64,000 bases of DNA. It comes from Rattus norvegicus (taxonomy: Eukaryota; Chordata; Mammalia; Rodentia; Muridae). Positions 50,215 through 62,575 of this stretch are shown piece by piece; within the stretch, counting starts at the first letter, position 1; every line of letters starts with the position of its first letter. A program made the position numbers and the translations under genes. A model generated the notes under the pieces. It was not told the DNA's origin. It was given only the letters and a program-made list of their open reading frames with translations, and did no database searches. The DNA lies in NCBI RefSeq assembly GCF_036323735.1, contig NC_086034.1:40972439-41036438 (forward strand), written 5' to 3'.

Positions 50215-53200
50215 GTTATCTTGATTTAAACCAGTTAGGTCTCTGGGAGAGTCTCTCAATTGCCAGGCTTGGTCCAGTTCAAGATACAAGAAAGAAAGAT
50301 TCCTGATAGTTACAAACCAAAAAACAACAAGAACAATAAAAGGAAAAATGAAAAAATACAAGCATTCATTAAAAAATTTGTGAAATTTGTCTTGTCTAGC
50401 AAAGGTAGACATTTCCCCTGACTCTGGCAAAAGGGACATATGGCTCTCCATTGACTTGTTCATATTAGGATATCAATTTCCATTCTGACCTTCTTTATTC
50501 TTGAAGGGGGTAATCATACTTGGTATAAATTTAAAATCCCACATCTAGGTTACAGACATTTTCCAACATCCTCATCCCCTTCTTCATTATACTAACTCCT
50601 AACATGTGCTAGAATCCCCTTCCTCTCTTTGTGAGTCCTTTTCCGTGACCAAGCTATCTCCATTCTCTCTTCTGATAGTCTTCCTTGTCTTTTCCCAGAC
50701 TTGGTCAAGCCTGTTTCTGTTTTCTATGTTCGGAAATTTCCCATATGCCTCTGAACATTTTTCTCTTTTATTCATAATAAAATTGTTCCCTATAATAAGG
50801 GTGTGGCTTCTGTTTTGGTGGTTTCTTTATTGTGCCCTGTTCTTTCAGTTTGGATATTTAAAATATATAGTTACTCAAGTGACTATAATTCATCCCACAA
50901 TATATGTTACATCTTTCAAAGAATATGTACAGAAATGTCATAGCTTTCACTTAGAAAGGATTTAAGACTCACATGAATCAAAAGGAGAACAGACAATAGT
51001 TGCCATCACACACATCAAGCAATATTGTAAAGATATGTTGGCTTCATGGACAAAATTTTAAGTTAATGACCATGTCATGAAACTTGTGCATGTCTCATGT
51101 GAGTCAGTGTTAAATTCTGAGCATTAGATTCCAAAGGGCACAATGTGTGTTGGAAACAATAACAATTTCTTAAAAACCAGAGAATTCTTAGATTGTGGGT
51201 TAGATTTACCAGTTTCTTAAAATAAAAATCTATAGCCATGGGAGGTAAAGTAATTGGATTGAGCATAAAATAATCCTCACTTCTAAGTTGTACAGTTTTT
51301 AAAACTTTACAGAAATTATTCTCCTGTGTAGCACAAAATATACCCCTCTCCATGTGATAACTTTGCTACTGTAGAAGATTGGTACTGAATATTGCTACAA
51401 TGATTACCCTATCAAGAAACCACTGCTGAGTTGAGTTATTTCATATGATCTTGAATAATCAAGACAGAACACTTCATGATACCATAAGTCTATCATGAGA
51501 ATCAAATTATATAAATATATACCTTTTTAGTAGAGCCTGCGATGAAGAACTTATCAAACAATGTGAAATTTTCGTTTGCCTTCCTGCCTCTAGATACCAA
51601 ACTGGTGACTACAGTGGCTAGAAAACTACTGAGGTCTGAGGATTCTGTAGTTGTCAGGCTGAAGGACTATTGTGATGTGAATATTCTAAGGCACATGTCA
51701 TCAGGCAAAGTGACATGTGCATTTCATTTACTCTCCTTGTGGCTTTAAAACATAATTTTTGTACACAGGTGGAACCACAAGTGTTTGTAATGAATAACAT
51801 TTTCACAACTATAAATATACATATAGATGTAGATATACTTATATGATATAGATGAGATAGAAGACAGATACATGGATGGATGAATAGATAGATAGATTGA
51901 TAGAAAGATAGATAGAGAGGGATGGATGGATGGACGGATGGATGGACAGATGGACAGGCAGATAGATGGATAGACAGACATGTGTATAAGAAGATATTGG
52001 TTTAAAATACTGTGAAATGCATATGAATCTTCAAAAATTGTCAATTTTTATTTTTTCAACATAAGGTTCCTTATGAAAAAGGTAGCATGGAGACTTCTTT
52101 AACACTGAGAACCTTAGAACTGAATAGACACAAAATCACAAGGAACTTTAAATTGTAATGTGCTTTCCTGACATAGAATCAGAAACTTTCATTCACTTCT
52201 GTGAAGCCAGACATCTTTGAAGGATACAGAGGATGACACACAGCTATCAATATATAGTAAGTTTTATAGAGTAAAGCCTAGATTAATCTAATTAATTTGT
52301 AAATTAAAATTATTACCTATTAAATTAGTTAAATTATTATTACTAAATAATTCAAAGTATTTGAACTTATACCCAATTTGTTTGGTCTTAGTCAGTTAAG
52401 TTTTTTTTTTAAACAAAACACAGTAAAAAAAAAAAAAAGGCAGAAGAAATACAAGACCAGCATACACTTTTGAAATTCTCAGGAAACTTGATTTTCCTAG
52501 TTTGTGTCCAAAGATTAACATCCATAGGTTATCTTGTCTAGGCATTTTCTGCCTGTCCAAAAGATTTAGATTTGGTTCCTATTGTTGACTTTTGGTGGCT
52601 CACACATCTTATAACCCTATCTTCAACTCACCCTGCATCCTCTTTTGGTCTTCATAGAGAGCTCCACGTGTGCCATACTTTTATATAAAAATTAAAATAA
52701 TTTATAAAAATATTAGCACTCTCTTAGTCATAGAATATGGTAACATATCTTAAAAGTAATTTAAATGAATTATAATTTTGTACTTTTGTAATTAACTGAA
52801 GCTTCACTTAATAAAATACTATAAAGTTTCATAAATTCAGTAATCCTGCCATAACCGGCACATCAGGCATATAGAAGGACATTCTGGAGTATGGTGTTGA
52901 TAATGATTATATCAAGAGAAAAAACAGTTAAGTGATGATATAGTCAGCTTATATTAATCTGATTTTGTATGAGAAGTTCAATGGAATATGTCTTCCATGA
53001 TATGCTGCTTCTGGTTAAATGTAAGAACCTATGTTTAATTCTATATTTTCTTTTCTATCAAGCTTTGGATTACCTCTTAGAGATCAATCCCTTTCAAAAC
53101 AACATTATTTAAAGTCCAGATTTAACCTAATTTTTCAGTAAGTAGGAAAATCTCTGCCCTGCAAAAGATAAATCATATTTTCCCATATAGAAATTATCTC

Positions 53201-53280
53201 CATGTTTTAAAAGTCTAATTGTTTCTATTCTATACATTCAGTGAAGCTTGGTTATCATTTGCTTAACAGCTAATATCCAT
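50215..53280. other. Mostly unique AT-rich DNA
   Basis: No gene or recognised repeat except the tetranucleotide tract near 51860-51985 and A/T runs near 52395-52440. The open frames are short and show no family motif. Confidence 0.6.
51860..51985. repeat. GATA/GATG tetranucleotide repeat
   Basis: Runs of GATA then GGAT/GGAC units with interruptions (GATAGATAGATTGATAG, GGATGGATGGATGGACGG). Confidence 0.9.
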
Positions 53281-53284
53281 GTGT

Positions 53285-54184
53285 AGGTGATATAGGACAT
53301 ACTTGTCTTTCTGGGTTGAGGATACCTCACCTGGGATGTTAATTTTCCAGTTCCATCATTTGCCTGCAAATTACATGATGCCATTTTCTTTAACAACTGT
53401 GTAATATTGGAATATGTAAACTATCAAATTTTATTCATCCATTCTTCTTAGGAGAGGCATCTAGCTCATTTCCACTTTCTGGTAATTGGGAATAGAGCAG
53501 CATTAAATATAGTAGGGAAAGTCTCTCTCTGATATGATGAAATATGCTTTGGGTTTATGTTGAAGTGTGGCATAGCTAGATCTTGAGATAAATTGATTTC
53601 CAACTTTCTGAGGAACCTCCATACTGATTTTCATAGAGAATGAAAAAGTTTGCATATTTTTATTGAAAACCAATTTTTTTTTTATTTTTATGTACTTAGT
53701 ACATTTGTCCTCTATAGAATGTATTGTTGGTTAAATATCTTTTCCCATTCTGTAGACTCTTGATTTGCCTAATGACAGTGTCTTTTGGCATGTATAGCTT
53801 CTTGGTTTAACGTGGTCCCATTTTTATTAAATTTTGGTGTTAGCACTTTCACTAATAGAGTCTTGTTCAGAAAGTATTCTCTTCTGTCAGTGAGTTCAAG
53901 GTTATTCACTACATACTCTCCTATCATATTGAGTATATCTGGCTTATTGTTGTAGTTTTGTTGCATTTGTAGTTGAGTTTTGTACAGGGTGATAAGTATA
54001 AACCTATTTTTATTCTCCTGCATGCAGACATTTGATGAAATCTACCATAGGTATGTAAATTTGTGTCTGGCTTATCAGGTCAATTCTTTTTATTACTGTG
54101 TCTGTTTTATGCCAATACCATACTTTTATTATATCACAGTGTTTTAGATATCTACCTCACTCTCTCTGTCTCTGTCTCTCTCTG

Positions 54185-54258
<74 letters not shown>

Positions 54259-54375
54259 TGTGTTTACTTTCATTTGAAGTTGAGATTAGTCCATTCAAGA
54301 TCTGTGAACTGTACTGGAATTTTGATGGGGCTCACACTGAATCTAATGAATACTTTTGGTAGAATGACCATTTCT
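53285..54375 (-). mobile_element. Old L1 ORF2 fragment, antisense
   Basis: Degenerate L1: TTGCCTGCAAATTACATGATG, ATTTTCTGTAGACTCTTGATT-like and TTGTACAGGGTGATAAGTATA blocks in ORF2 order, with a broken minus-strand reading (for example EYFLNKTLLVKVLTPKFNK). It is far more diverged than the main L1 and is interrupted by the TC/TG repeat. Confidence 0.75.
54155..54262. repeat. (TC)n(TG)n microsatellite
   Basis: TCTCTGTCTC-type repeats, then pure TC, then TG dinucleotides, inside the old L1 fragment. Confidence 0.95.
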
Positions 54376-54378
54376 TTT

Positions 54379-55498
54379 TTTTTTCTTGGATATTCTCTTT
54401 ATCTACATTTCAAATATTATCCCCTTTCCTGGTTTCTCCTCCCAAAAAAAAAAAAAAAACCGTATTCCATCCCCACATCCCTGCCTCCCTGAGGGTGCTC
54501 CCGCAATCTACCTACCCACTCCCTCCTACCTCCCCAAACTGGCATTCTACTATAATGAAGCATCAAGCCTTCATAGGAGCAAGGACCTCTCCTCCTATTA
54601 CTGCCCAACAAGGCTGTCCTCTGTTACATATGCGACTGGAGACTTGGGTCACTCCATGTGTATTCTTTGGTTGGTGGTTTAGTCCCTGGGAGCTTCGGGG
54701 TATCTAGTAGGTTGATCCTATTCTTCTTATGAGGTTGCAAATCCCCTCACATACCTCGGTCCTTTCTCTAACTCCTCCAATGGGGACCCCATTCTCAGTC
54801 CAGTGTTTGGTTGCAAGGACTTGCCTCTGAATTTCTCAGGCTGTGACAGAGCCTATCTGGGGACAGCTTCTGTCAGCATGCAACTCTTGGCATTCCCAAT
54901 AGTGATTAGGTTTTGATGACTGCATGTAGGATGGATCACCATGTGTGGCAGTCTCTGGATGGCCTTCCCTTCAGTCTCTGCTCCACACTTTGTGTCCGTA
55001 TTTTCTTCTGTGATTATTTTGTTCCCCCTTCTAAGAAGAACTGAAACATCCACACTTTTGTCTTTCTTCTTGAGCTTCATGTAGTCTGTAAATTGTATCT
55101 TGGGTATGCCAAGTTTTAAAATTAATATCCACTTCTCAGTGAGTACATATCGTGTGTGTTCTTTTCTGATTGAGTTACCTCATTCAGGATGATATTTTTT
55201 ACTTCCATTCATTTTCCTAAAACTTTCATGAAGTCATTGTTTTCAATAGCTGAATAATTATTCATTGTCCAAATATACCACAGTTTCTGTATCCATTCCT
55301 TTGTTGAGTGACATGTAGGTTTTTTCCCAGCTTCTGGATATTATGAATAAGGCTGATATGAGCATAGTGCAGTATGTTTCCTTGTTATATGTTGGAGCAT
55401 CTTTTGGGTATATGCCAAGGAGTTGTATAGCTGGGTCCTCAGATAGAACTGTATCTAATTTTCTGAGGAAATGACAGACTAATTTCAAGATCATTTCT
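54379..55498 (-). mobile_element. L1 3' half of a twin-primed insertion, antisense
   Basis: L1 3' UTR (54379-55130) then the ORF2 C-terminus on the minus strand, reading FLRKLDTVLSEDPAIQLLGIY and DAPTYNKETYCTMLISALFII. It meets a plus-strand ORF2 piece head to head at about 55498. Confidence 0.85.
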
Positions 55499-55998
55499 TA
55501 AGACTGTTCTAAGATCAAGAGTCGACAAATGGGACCTCGTAAAATTGCAAAGCTTCTGTAAGGCAATGGACACTGACCTTAAGATAAAATGTCCACCAAC
55601 AGATTGGGAGAAGATATTTACCAATCCTACATCTGATAGAAGACTAATGTCCAATACATACAAATAACTCAAGAAGTTAGACTCCAGAAAAATCAAATAA
55701 CCCTATTAAAAATGGGATACAGAGCTAAACAAAGAATTCTCAGCTGAGGAATATGGAAGAGCAAAGAATTACCTAAAGAAGTGGTCAAGTTATCCCAAGT
55801 TATCCAGGAAATGCAAATCAAAACAATCCTGAGATTCCACCTAACACCAGTTAGAATGGCTAAGATAAAAATTTCAGTTAAAGGCAGATGCTGGCGAGGA
55901 TGTAGAGATAGTAGAACACTCTTCCATTGTTTGTGGAATTGTAAGATGGTACACCCACTCTGGAAATCAGTCTGGAGGTTCCTTAGAAAAGCTCTGGT
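55499..55998 (+). mobile_element. L1 inverted 5' part of a twin-primed insertion
   Basis: Sense-strand ORF2 from the GATCAAGAGTCGACAAATGGG block (normally AGATCAAGAATCGACAAATGGG), through GAGATTCCACCTAACACCAG, to GGAAATCAGTCTGGAGGTTCC. It covers the part of ORF2 just 5' of the antisense half, which is the geometry of a 5' inversion by twin priming. Confidence 0.8.
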
Positions 55999-56109
55999 GA
56001 ATAGGGGTATGTAAGCCTTCTTTTGGAGACAGTAGGAGGAATTGGATGAGGAACCATTGGAGAGTGGACCGGGAGGAGGATAATGACTGGACTGTATATA
56101 AAACAAGCC

Positions 56110-56205
56110 TAAATCAACAACAACAATAATAGTAAATAATAATAATGAGGAGGAGGAGGAGGAAGAATTGGAGGAGGAAGAAGAGAAGAAGGAGGAGAAA
56201 AATTG
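56110..56205. repeat. AAC/AAT then GAG-rich simple repeat
   Basis: CAACAACAACAATAATAG, then GAGGAGGAGGAGGAAGAA and purine-only sequence. Confidence 0.85.
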
Positions 56206-56319
56206 AAAAATTTCATGGAAAGGGTGTGGTAACCTCAGGGCAAGACCCCACCCAGTTCATCTTCCAACTTTTGAAAAAGAATTTTTAAAAACTTTTAAAT
56301 AGCTGTATTGCTACATGCG

Positions 56320-56420
56320 TTTTATACCAGCCCTTGAGTTGAGGAGGTAGCAGAGTGATTTTTAAGGCCAGCCTGGTCTACAGAGCCAACTCAAGTACAG
56401 ACAAGATTAAACATTGAAGG
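56320..56420 (+). mobile_element. B1 SINE fragment
   Basis: GAGGTAGCAGAGTGATTTTTAAGGCCAGCCTGGTCTACAGAGCCAACTC-type sequence, split here as GGCCAGCCTGG and TCTACAGAG, the diagnostic middle of B1. The 5' end is degenerate. Confidence 0.65.
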
Positions 56421-56979
56421 AAACCATCAAAAGCAAAAGGCTGGTAAAACTGTCCTTGAACAATAATCCATGTCCCAATACTGGAAACCAACAAATCTTG
56501 ACAGCATTGGGTATATGCTTATAACTTTAGAGATAAATATGCAAGAATAGGGTTATGGAATCTCCCTCTGTGACTTAAACAAGTAAATAACCCCTAGGTT
56601 ATGGCAGAGGTAACCCTGAACGAAGATCCATAGAGGTCATTGTATTAAGCTGCAAGGATGAAGCCTAGATTGCCTTGGAGACTCTAAGATGTTGATAATG
56701 TCAAAGTAGTCTTGTATGCTTGCCAAAGTATGCTGCTAATGGGGAATAAACACAGCTCAAAAGAAAGATGAGTTTTGTAGTCAATAAATTTGAAAAGAGT
56801 TGGAGATCCAAAGAATGCTTTGAAATTAAACATGGAGATTCAGAATTTAGAGTTTGTCTAGCTGGGTTTTAGTCTTACTTCCATCTAGTATTTCCATATT
56901 ATGTCCCCTTTTCTCCCATTTGGAATGGTAATGTATATTTTGTGTCACTGTGTGTTGAAAGTAAGCGATCCGCATTTTC

Positions 56980-57477
56980 ATGTTGATTTTACAGAGGATT
57001 ACAGTAAGGAGATTGCATGAATCTCAGAAGAGACTTGGAACTTTCGAACAGTGCAGACACTATGATAGACCCTTGAAGTTGGACTATGGGGGCCACAGAA
57101 TAAAATGTGTGAGTGTGAATGAAAATGGTCCTTGTAGGCTACTCTGGAGTGTCACTATGAGGAAGTCTGGTTTTGCTAGAGCAAGTGTGGCTCTCTCTTT
57201 TGCAAGAAGTGTTTTATTCTGGCAGAGAGGGGTGAGGAGCTTTGAAGTTTAAGAAGCACAAGCCATGCCAAATGTCACTTTTATGTTTTGCTGCCTTTGG
57301 ATCTGGATATAGAATTCTAAGCTATCTCTCCAGCCAGCTCACTACCAAGTTTTTAGCCTCAATGATAATGGATTAAACTTCTGAACTGTAAGCCAGCCCT
57401 AAATAAATGTTTCCCATTAAAAGAGTTGCTATGGGCCCTGTATCTTTTCACAGCAATAGAACCCTAACTAAGACAAA
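56980..57477 (+). repeat. Widespread rodent interspersed repeat, class uncertain
   Basis: TTGAAGTTGGACTATGGGG, TGCCTTTGGATCTGGATATAG, ATAATGGATTAAACTTCTGA, ACTGTAAGCCAGCCC and TTCACAGCAATAGAACCCTAACTAAGACA. This matches a very common rodent repeat ending that I recognise by sequence but cannot name safely. The short open frame at 56980-57252 lies within it and is unlikely to be a gene. Confidence 0.6.
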
Positions 57478-57479
57478 TA

Positions 57480-59650
57480 ATATAAAATAATAAAACTTCA
57501 AATCTTTGAAGAAAGAAACTGAAGAAAATATTAGAAGATGGAAAGATGCCCTAGGCCTATACTACCAGTAAGATTAATATAGCCAAAATAGCCATCCTAC
57601 TTAAAAGAATCTACAGATTTAATGAAATCTCCATAAAAATTGCAACATAATTCTTTACAGACCTTAAAAGAACAATATGTAATTTCATATGGAAAAGCAT
57701 TATGTCCAGATAGCTAAAATGATTCAGTACAATAAAAGAAAATCCAACCCTATTACAATCCCTGATTTCAAGATCTATTACAGAGCTGTAATAATAAGAG
57801 TCAGATGCAGATATGTGTACCCAACCAATGAACAGAAGCTTCTGACCCCACTGGTTGAATTAGGGAAAAGCTAGAAGTTGAGGAAGAAGGTGACCCTGTA
57901 GGAAGACCAGCAGTCCCAATTAAGCTGGATCCCCGAGATCTCTCGCACACTGGATGACCAAGTAGGCAGCATACACCAGCTGATATGAGACCCCCAACAC
58001 ATATACAGCACAGAAATACCAGGTCTGGGTTCAATCAGAGAAGATGCACCTAACCCTCAAGAGACTGGAGGACCCAGGAACATTAGAGATCTGGTGGGAT
58101 GGGTGGGGTGGGGACATCTTCCCGGAGGCAGGGAGAGCAGGGAGGAGGGATGGGATGTGGTATAGTCAAGAGGGTGGACCAGGAGCTGAATAAAATCTGG
58201 AGTGTAAAAATAAATATAAATTTTAAAAAGACACAGGTTATGGGCATTAAAGCATACAGTTTGATCAATGAAATCCAGTCTAAGACCCAGACATAAATCT
58301 ACATACTTATGAACTCATTATTTTTGATGAAGAAGCTAGAAATACACAGTGGAAAAAGAAAGCATCCTCAACAATATTTATGTTCTAACTGGATTTTTAC
58401 ATGTAGAAGAAGAAATAGAACTCTGTCTATCATCCTGTGCAAAACTCAAGTCCCAGTTGACGAAAGAGCTCAACATAAAACCCAACATACTGAACTTTAT
58501 AGAAGAAAAAGTGGGAAATAGTCTTGAATGCATTAGCACAGGAGAGAATTTCCTCAACAGAATACTAATAAGAACAGCAATATGATCAATAATAAAAAAA
58601 ATGTTACCTCATGAAACTGAAAATCTTCCGTAAGGCAAAGAACACTGTCAGTAGGAGGAAATGGAAGTTTATAGATTTGGAAAAGATTTTCACCAACTCC
58701 CCATCTGACAGAGGGCTAATATCCATAATATATAAAGAACTTAAGAAACTAGATGTCAGCAAAATATTCCAATTACAAAATGGGGTGCACATCTAAAGAC
58801 TTTACAACAAAGCAATCCTGAGTTGCTGAGAAACACATAAAGAAACGTTCAACCTCCTTAGCCAACAAAGAAATGAAATGAAAACTACCATGAAATACTA
58901 TTTTATAACTATCAGAATGACTAAGAGTAATAGTAAAAGTGACAGTTCATGCTAGTGAGAATGTGGTGCAAGGGGAAACTTCTTGTTGGTTGGAGTGCAA
59001 ACTTCTACAGCTCCAATGGAAATGAATATAGCAGTTTCTCAGAAAGTTAGGAATCAATCTTCTAAAAGACCCAACCGTACTATTCTTGGGCATATACCCA
59101 TAGGATGCTCCATTCTACCACAAGAACACCTGTTAAATTATATTCATTGTGGCTTTACTCATAATATCCATAAACTTGAAACCATGTGGATATTCCTCAA
59201 TCAAAAATTAATAAAGTGTGGTAGATTTGTATAATGGAGTATGACTCAACTGATATAAACAATGGCATTATGAAATTTGCGGAAAAATGTATGTAACCAG
59301 AAAAAAAATCTTGAGGCAGGTAATCTAGACCTAGAAGAACAATATAATATGTATTCAACCATACATGCATATTAACTGCTAAGTAAATAATAAGTTACAA
59401 TTCATAGACCTAGAAAGGTTAGATAAAGAAATAGGCCATAGGAATCATAGATCTCCTTGGGTAGGGGGAAAAGGACAGTTTTTTGGGTGAATTAAGGGAG
59501 TGTGGGATGGGAATAGGTGGGGTCGCGTTCATGGGGAGTGATGAAGTGAGAGATAGGATTAAGATAATTGGAATTGGATGCATATACAGTTGTGGTGTGG
59601 AAATCTCTTTCAGAGGAAACTTCATTGAAGGTGATTCTAGTGAAGGCTTC
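57480..59650 (+). mobile_element. Old L1, sense, with a nested L1 3' UTR
   Basis: Degenerate ORF2 from about 57480 (ATGGAAAGATGCCCTAGGCC, TTTCAAGATCTATTACAGAGC) breaks at about 57812 and resumes at about 58215 (TTGATCAATGAAATCC). It then continues through ORF2 and 3' UTR-like sequence to about 59650. Readable pieces include KLKIFRKAKNTVSRRKWKFID and TNSPSDRGLISIIYKELKKL. Many stops are present. Confidence 0.75.
57812..58214 (+). mobile_element. Nested L1 3' UTR insertion
   Basis: CCAATGAACAGAAGCTTCTG, GGACCCAGGAACATTAGAG, GAGCTGAATAAAATCTGGAG and an A-rich end. It interrupts the ORF2 reading of the older L1 around it. Confidence 0.65.
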
Positions 59651-59988
59651 AAGTTTCATAGAGTACAAACTCTGATTTGGCCATCTCGTATAGCCAAAGA
59701 AGACGTACAGTGGCTAAACTTGGCTACGGGGATCTGCAAACAACCCATGATCATGACAGAACAAAGGGATGCCCTCCACAAACTGACAGCATGACCTCGT
59801 TGCCAAGGACAGCATCTACAAAGTTCATAAAGGTCAAGTCGTGCATGTTTTCCTTCATTCTAAATTCCTACATTCTAGCCTTTTTGGTACAGGGAGGTAC
59901 TCTGCAGGGTACCAAAACTGACATGAGAGCACCAACGCAGCCAAAAATCCTTTGAAGCACAATTTGTCCTCCCTGAAAGATGTGCCAG
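59651..59988. other. Unidentified sequence beside ID element
   Basis: Not recognised. It continues beyond the ID as GGCAATGTGGTGCCAAACTTGG, up to the L1 start at about 60135. It is less AT-rich than its surroundings and could be a degraded retrocopy or LTR; no motif supports either. Confidence 0.35.
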
Positions 59989-60086
59989 AGGGGTTGGGGA
60001 TTTAGCTCAGTGGTAGAGTGTTGCCTAGCAAGCACAAGGCCCTGGGTTCGGTCCCCAGCTCCGAAAAAAAGAAAAAAAAAAAAAAA
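59989..60086 (+). mobile_element. ID element (BC1-derived SINE), sense
   Basis: GGGGTTGGGGATTTAGCTCA, GTGGTAGAG (B box-like), TAGCAAGCACAAGGCCC, GGGTTCGGTCCCCAGCTCC and an A-rich tail. It is tRNA(Ala)/BC1-derived and retains the RNA polymerase III A and B box regions. It is flanked by a perfect 14-bp duplication, GAAAGATGTGCCAG, at 59975-59988 and 60087-60100. Confidence 0.97.
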
Positions 60087-60134
60087 GAAAGATGTGCCAG
60101 GGCAATGTGGTGCCAAACTTGGGAGAATAGCCAA

Positions 60135-62575
60135 TTAATATGATAGTATATTTAAGTGATCCCAAAAGTTTCACCAGAGAACTACTAAACCTGATAAACA
60201 CCTTCAGCAAAGTGGCTTGGTATAAAATTAACTCAAATAAATCAGTAGCCTTCATCTACACAAAAGAGAAACAACCTGAGAAAGAAATTAGGGAAACTAC
60301 ACCCTTCATAATAGTCCCAAATAATATAAAATACCTCAGTGTGACTTTAACCAAGCAAGTGAAAGATCTATATGATAAGAACTTCAAGCCTCTGAAGAAA
60401 GAAATTGAGGAAGACGTAAGAAGATAGAAAGATCTCCCGTGCTCATGGATTGGCAGGATTAATATAGTAAAAATGGCCATTTTACCAAAAGCGATCTACA
60501 GATTCAATGCAATTCCCATCCAAATACTAATCCAATTCTTCAGAGAGTTAGACAGAAAAAATTGCAAATTCATCTGGAATAACAAAAAACCCAGGATAGC
60601 TAAAACTACCCTCAACCATAAAAGGACATCAGGGGGAATCACTATCCCTGAACTCAAGCAGTATTACAGAGCAATAGTGATAAAAACTGCATGGTATTGG
60701 TACAGAGAGAGACAGATAGACCAGTGGAGTAGAATTGAAGAACCAGAAATGAACCCACACAGCGATGGTCACTTGATTTTTGACAAAGGAGCCAAAACCA
60801 TCCAATGGAGAAAAGATAGCATTTTCAGCAAATGGTGCTGGTTCAACTGGAGGTCAGCATGTAGAAGAATGCAGATTGATCCATGCTTATCACCCTGTAC
60901 AAAGCTTAAGTCCAAGTGGATCAAGGACCTCCACATCAAACCAGATACACTCAAATTAATAGAAGAAAAATTGGGGAAGCATCTCGAACATGTGGGCACT
61001 GGAGAAAATTTCCTGAACAAAACACCAATGGCTTATGCTCTAAGATCAAGAATCAACAAATGGGATCTCATAAATCTGCAAAGCTTCTGTAAGGCAAAGG
61101 ACACTGTTGTTAGGACAAAGTGATAACCAACAGATTGGGAAAAGATGTTTACCAATACTACAACTGATAGAGGCCTTATATCCAAAATATACAAAGAACT
61201 CAAGAAGTTAGACCCGAGGGAGAGAAATAACCCTAACAAAAAATGGGGTTGAGAGCTAAACAAGAATTCACAGCTGAGGAATGCCGAATGGCTGAGAAAC
61301 ACCTAAAGAAATGTTCAACATCTTTAGTCATGAGGGAAATGCAAATCAAAACGACCCTGAGATTTCACCTCACACCAGTGAGAATGGCTAAGATCAAAAA
61401 CTCAGGTGACAGCAAATGCTTGCGAAACCCTCCATTGTTGGTGGGTTTGCAGACTGGTACAACCATTTTGGATATCAGTCTGGAGATTCCTCAGATAATT
61501 GGACATTGAACTACCTGAGGACCCAGCTATACCTCTCTTGGGCATATACCCAAAAGATGTCCCTACAAATAACAAAGACATGTGCTCCACTATGTTCATA
61601 GCAGCCTTGTTTATAATAGCCAGAAGCTGGAAAGAACCCAGATGCCCTTCAACAGAGGAATGGATACAGAAAATGTGGTACATACAATGGAATACTACTC
61701 AGCTATCAAAAACAATGACTTCATGAAATTCATAGGCAAATGGATGGAACTGGAAAATATCATCCTGAGTGAGGTAACCCAATCACAGAAAAACATACAT
61801 GCTATGCACTCACTGATAAGTGGATATTAGCCCAAATGCTCGAATTACCCTAGATGCACAGAACACCTGAAACTCAAGACAGATGACTAAAATGCAAATG
61901 CTTCACTCCTTTAAAAGGGGAACAAGAATATACTTGGGAGGGAATAGGGAGGCAAAGTTTAGAACAGAGGCAGAAGGAACACCCATTCAAAGCCTGCCCC
62001 ACATGTGGCCCATACATATATAGCCAGCAAACTAGATAAGATGGATGAAGAAAGAAGTTCTGGCTGACAGGATCCGGATGTAGATCTCTCTTGAGAGACA
62101 CAGCCAGAATACAGCAAATACATAGGTGAATGCCAGCAGCAAACCACTGAACTGAGAAACGGACCCCCGCTGAAGGAATCAGAGAAAGGACTGGAAGAAC
62201 TTGAAGGGGCTTGAGACCCCATATGAACAACAATGCCAACCAATCAGAGCTTCCAGGGACTTAGCCACTACCCAAAGGCTATACATGGACTGACCCTGGG
62301 CTCCAACCTCATAGGTAGCAATCAATAGCCTATTAAGTGCACCAGTGGAAGGGGATGCCCTTGGTCCTGCCAAGACTGAACCCCCAGTGAATGTAATTTT
62401 GGGGGGGAGGGTTTTAATGGGGGGAGGATGGGGAGGGGAAGCCCATGTAGAAGGGGAGGTTGAGGGGTTAGGGGGATGTTGGCCGGAAACTGGGAAAGGA
62501 AATAACAATTGAAATGTAAGTAAGAAATATCCAATTTAATAAAGATGGAGAAACAAAGAAATATATCTAATAAAA
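60135..62575 (+). mobile_element. 5'-truncated L1, sense
   Basis: ORF2 from just after the FADD box (MIVYLSDPKSFTRELLNLI) to its end near 61830, followed by the 3' UTR with its G-rich block (62400-62480) and a TAATAAAG A-rich tail. The frame is broken at about 60427 (TAG), 61123 (TGA) and by deletions near 61420 and 61685. It is close to the main L1 in sequence but clearly non-coding. Confidence 0.93.

Noticed and set aside
56980..57252. 90-codon open frame beginning MLILQRITVRRLHES
   Set aside because: It lies inside a common rodent interspersed repeat; no protein family was recognised.
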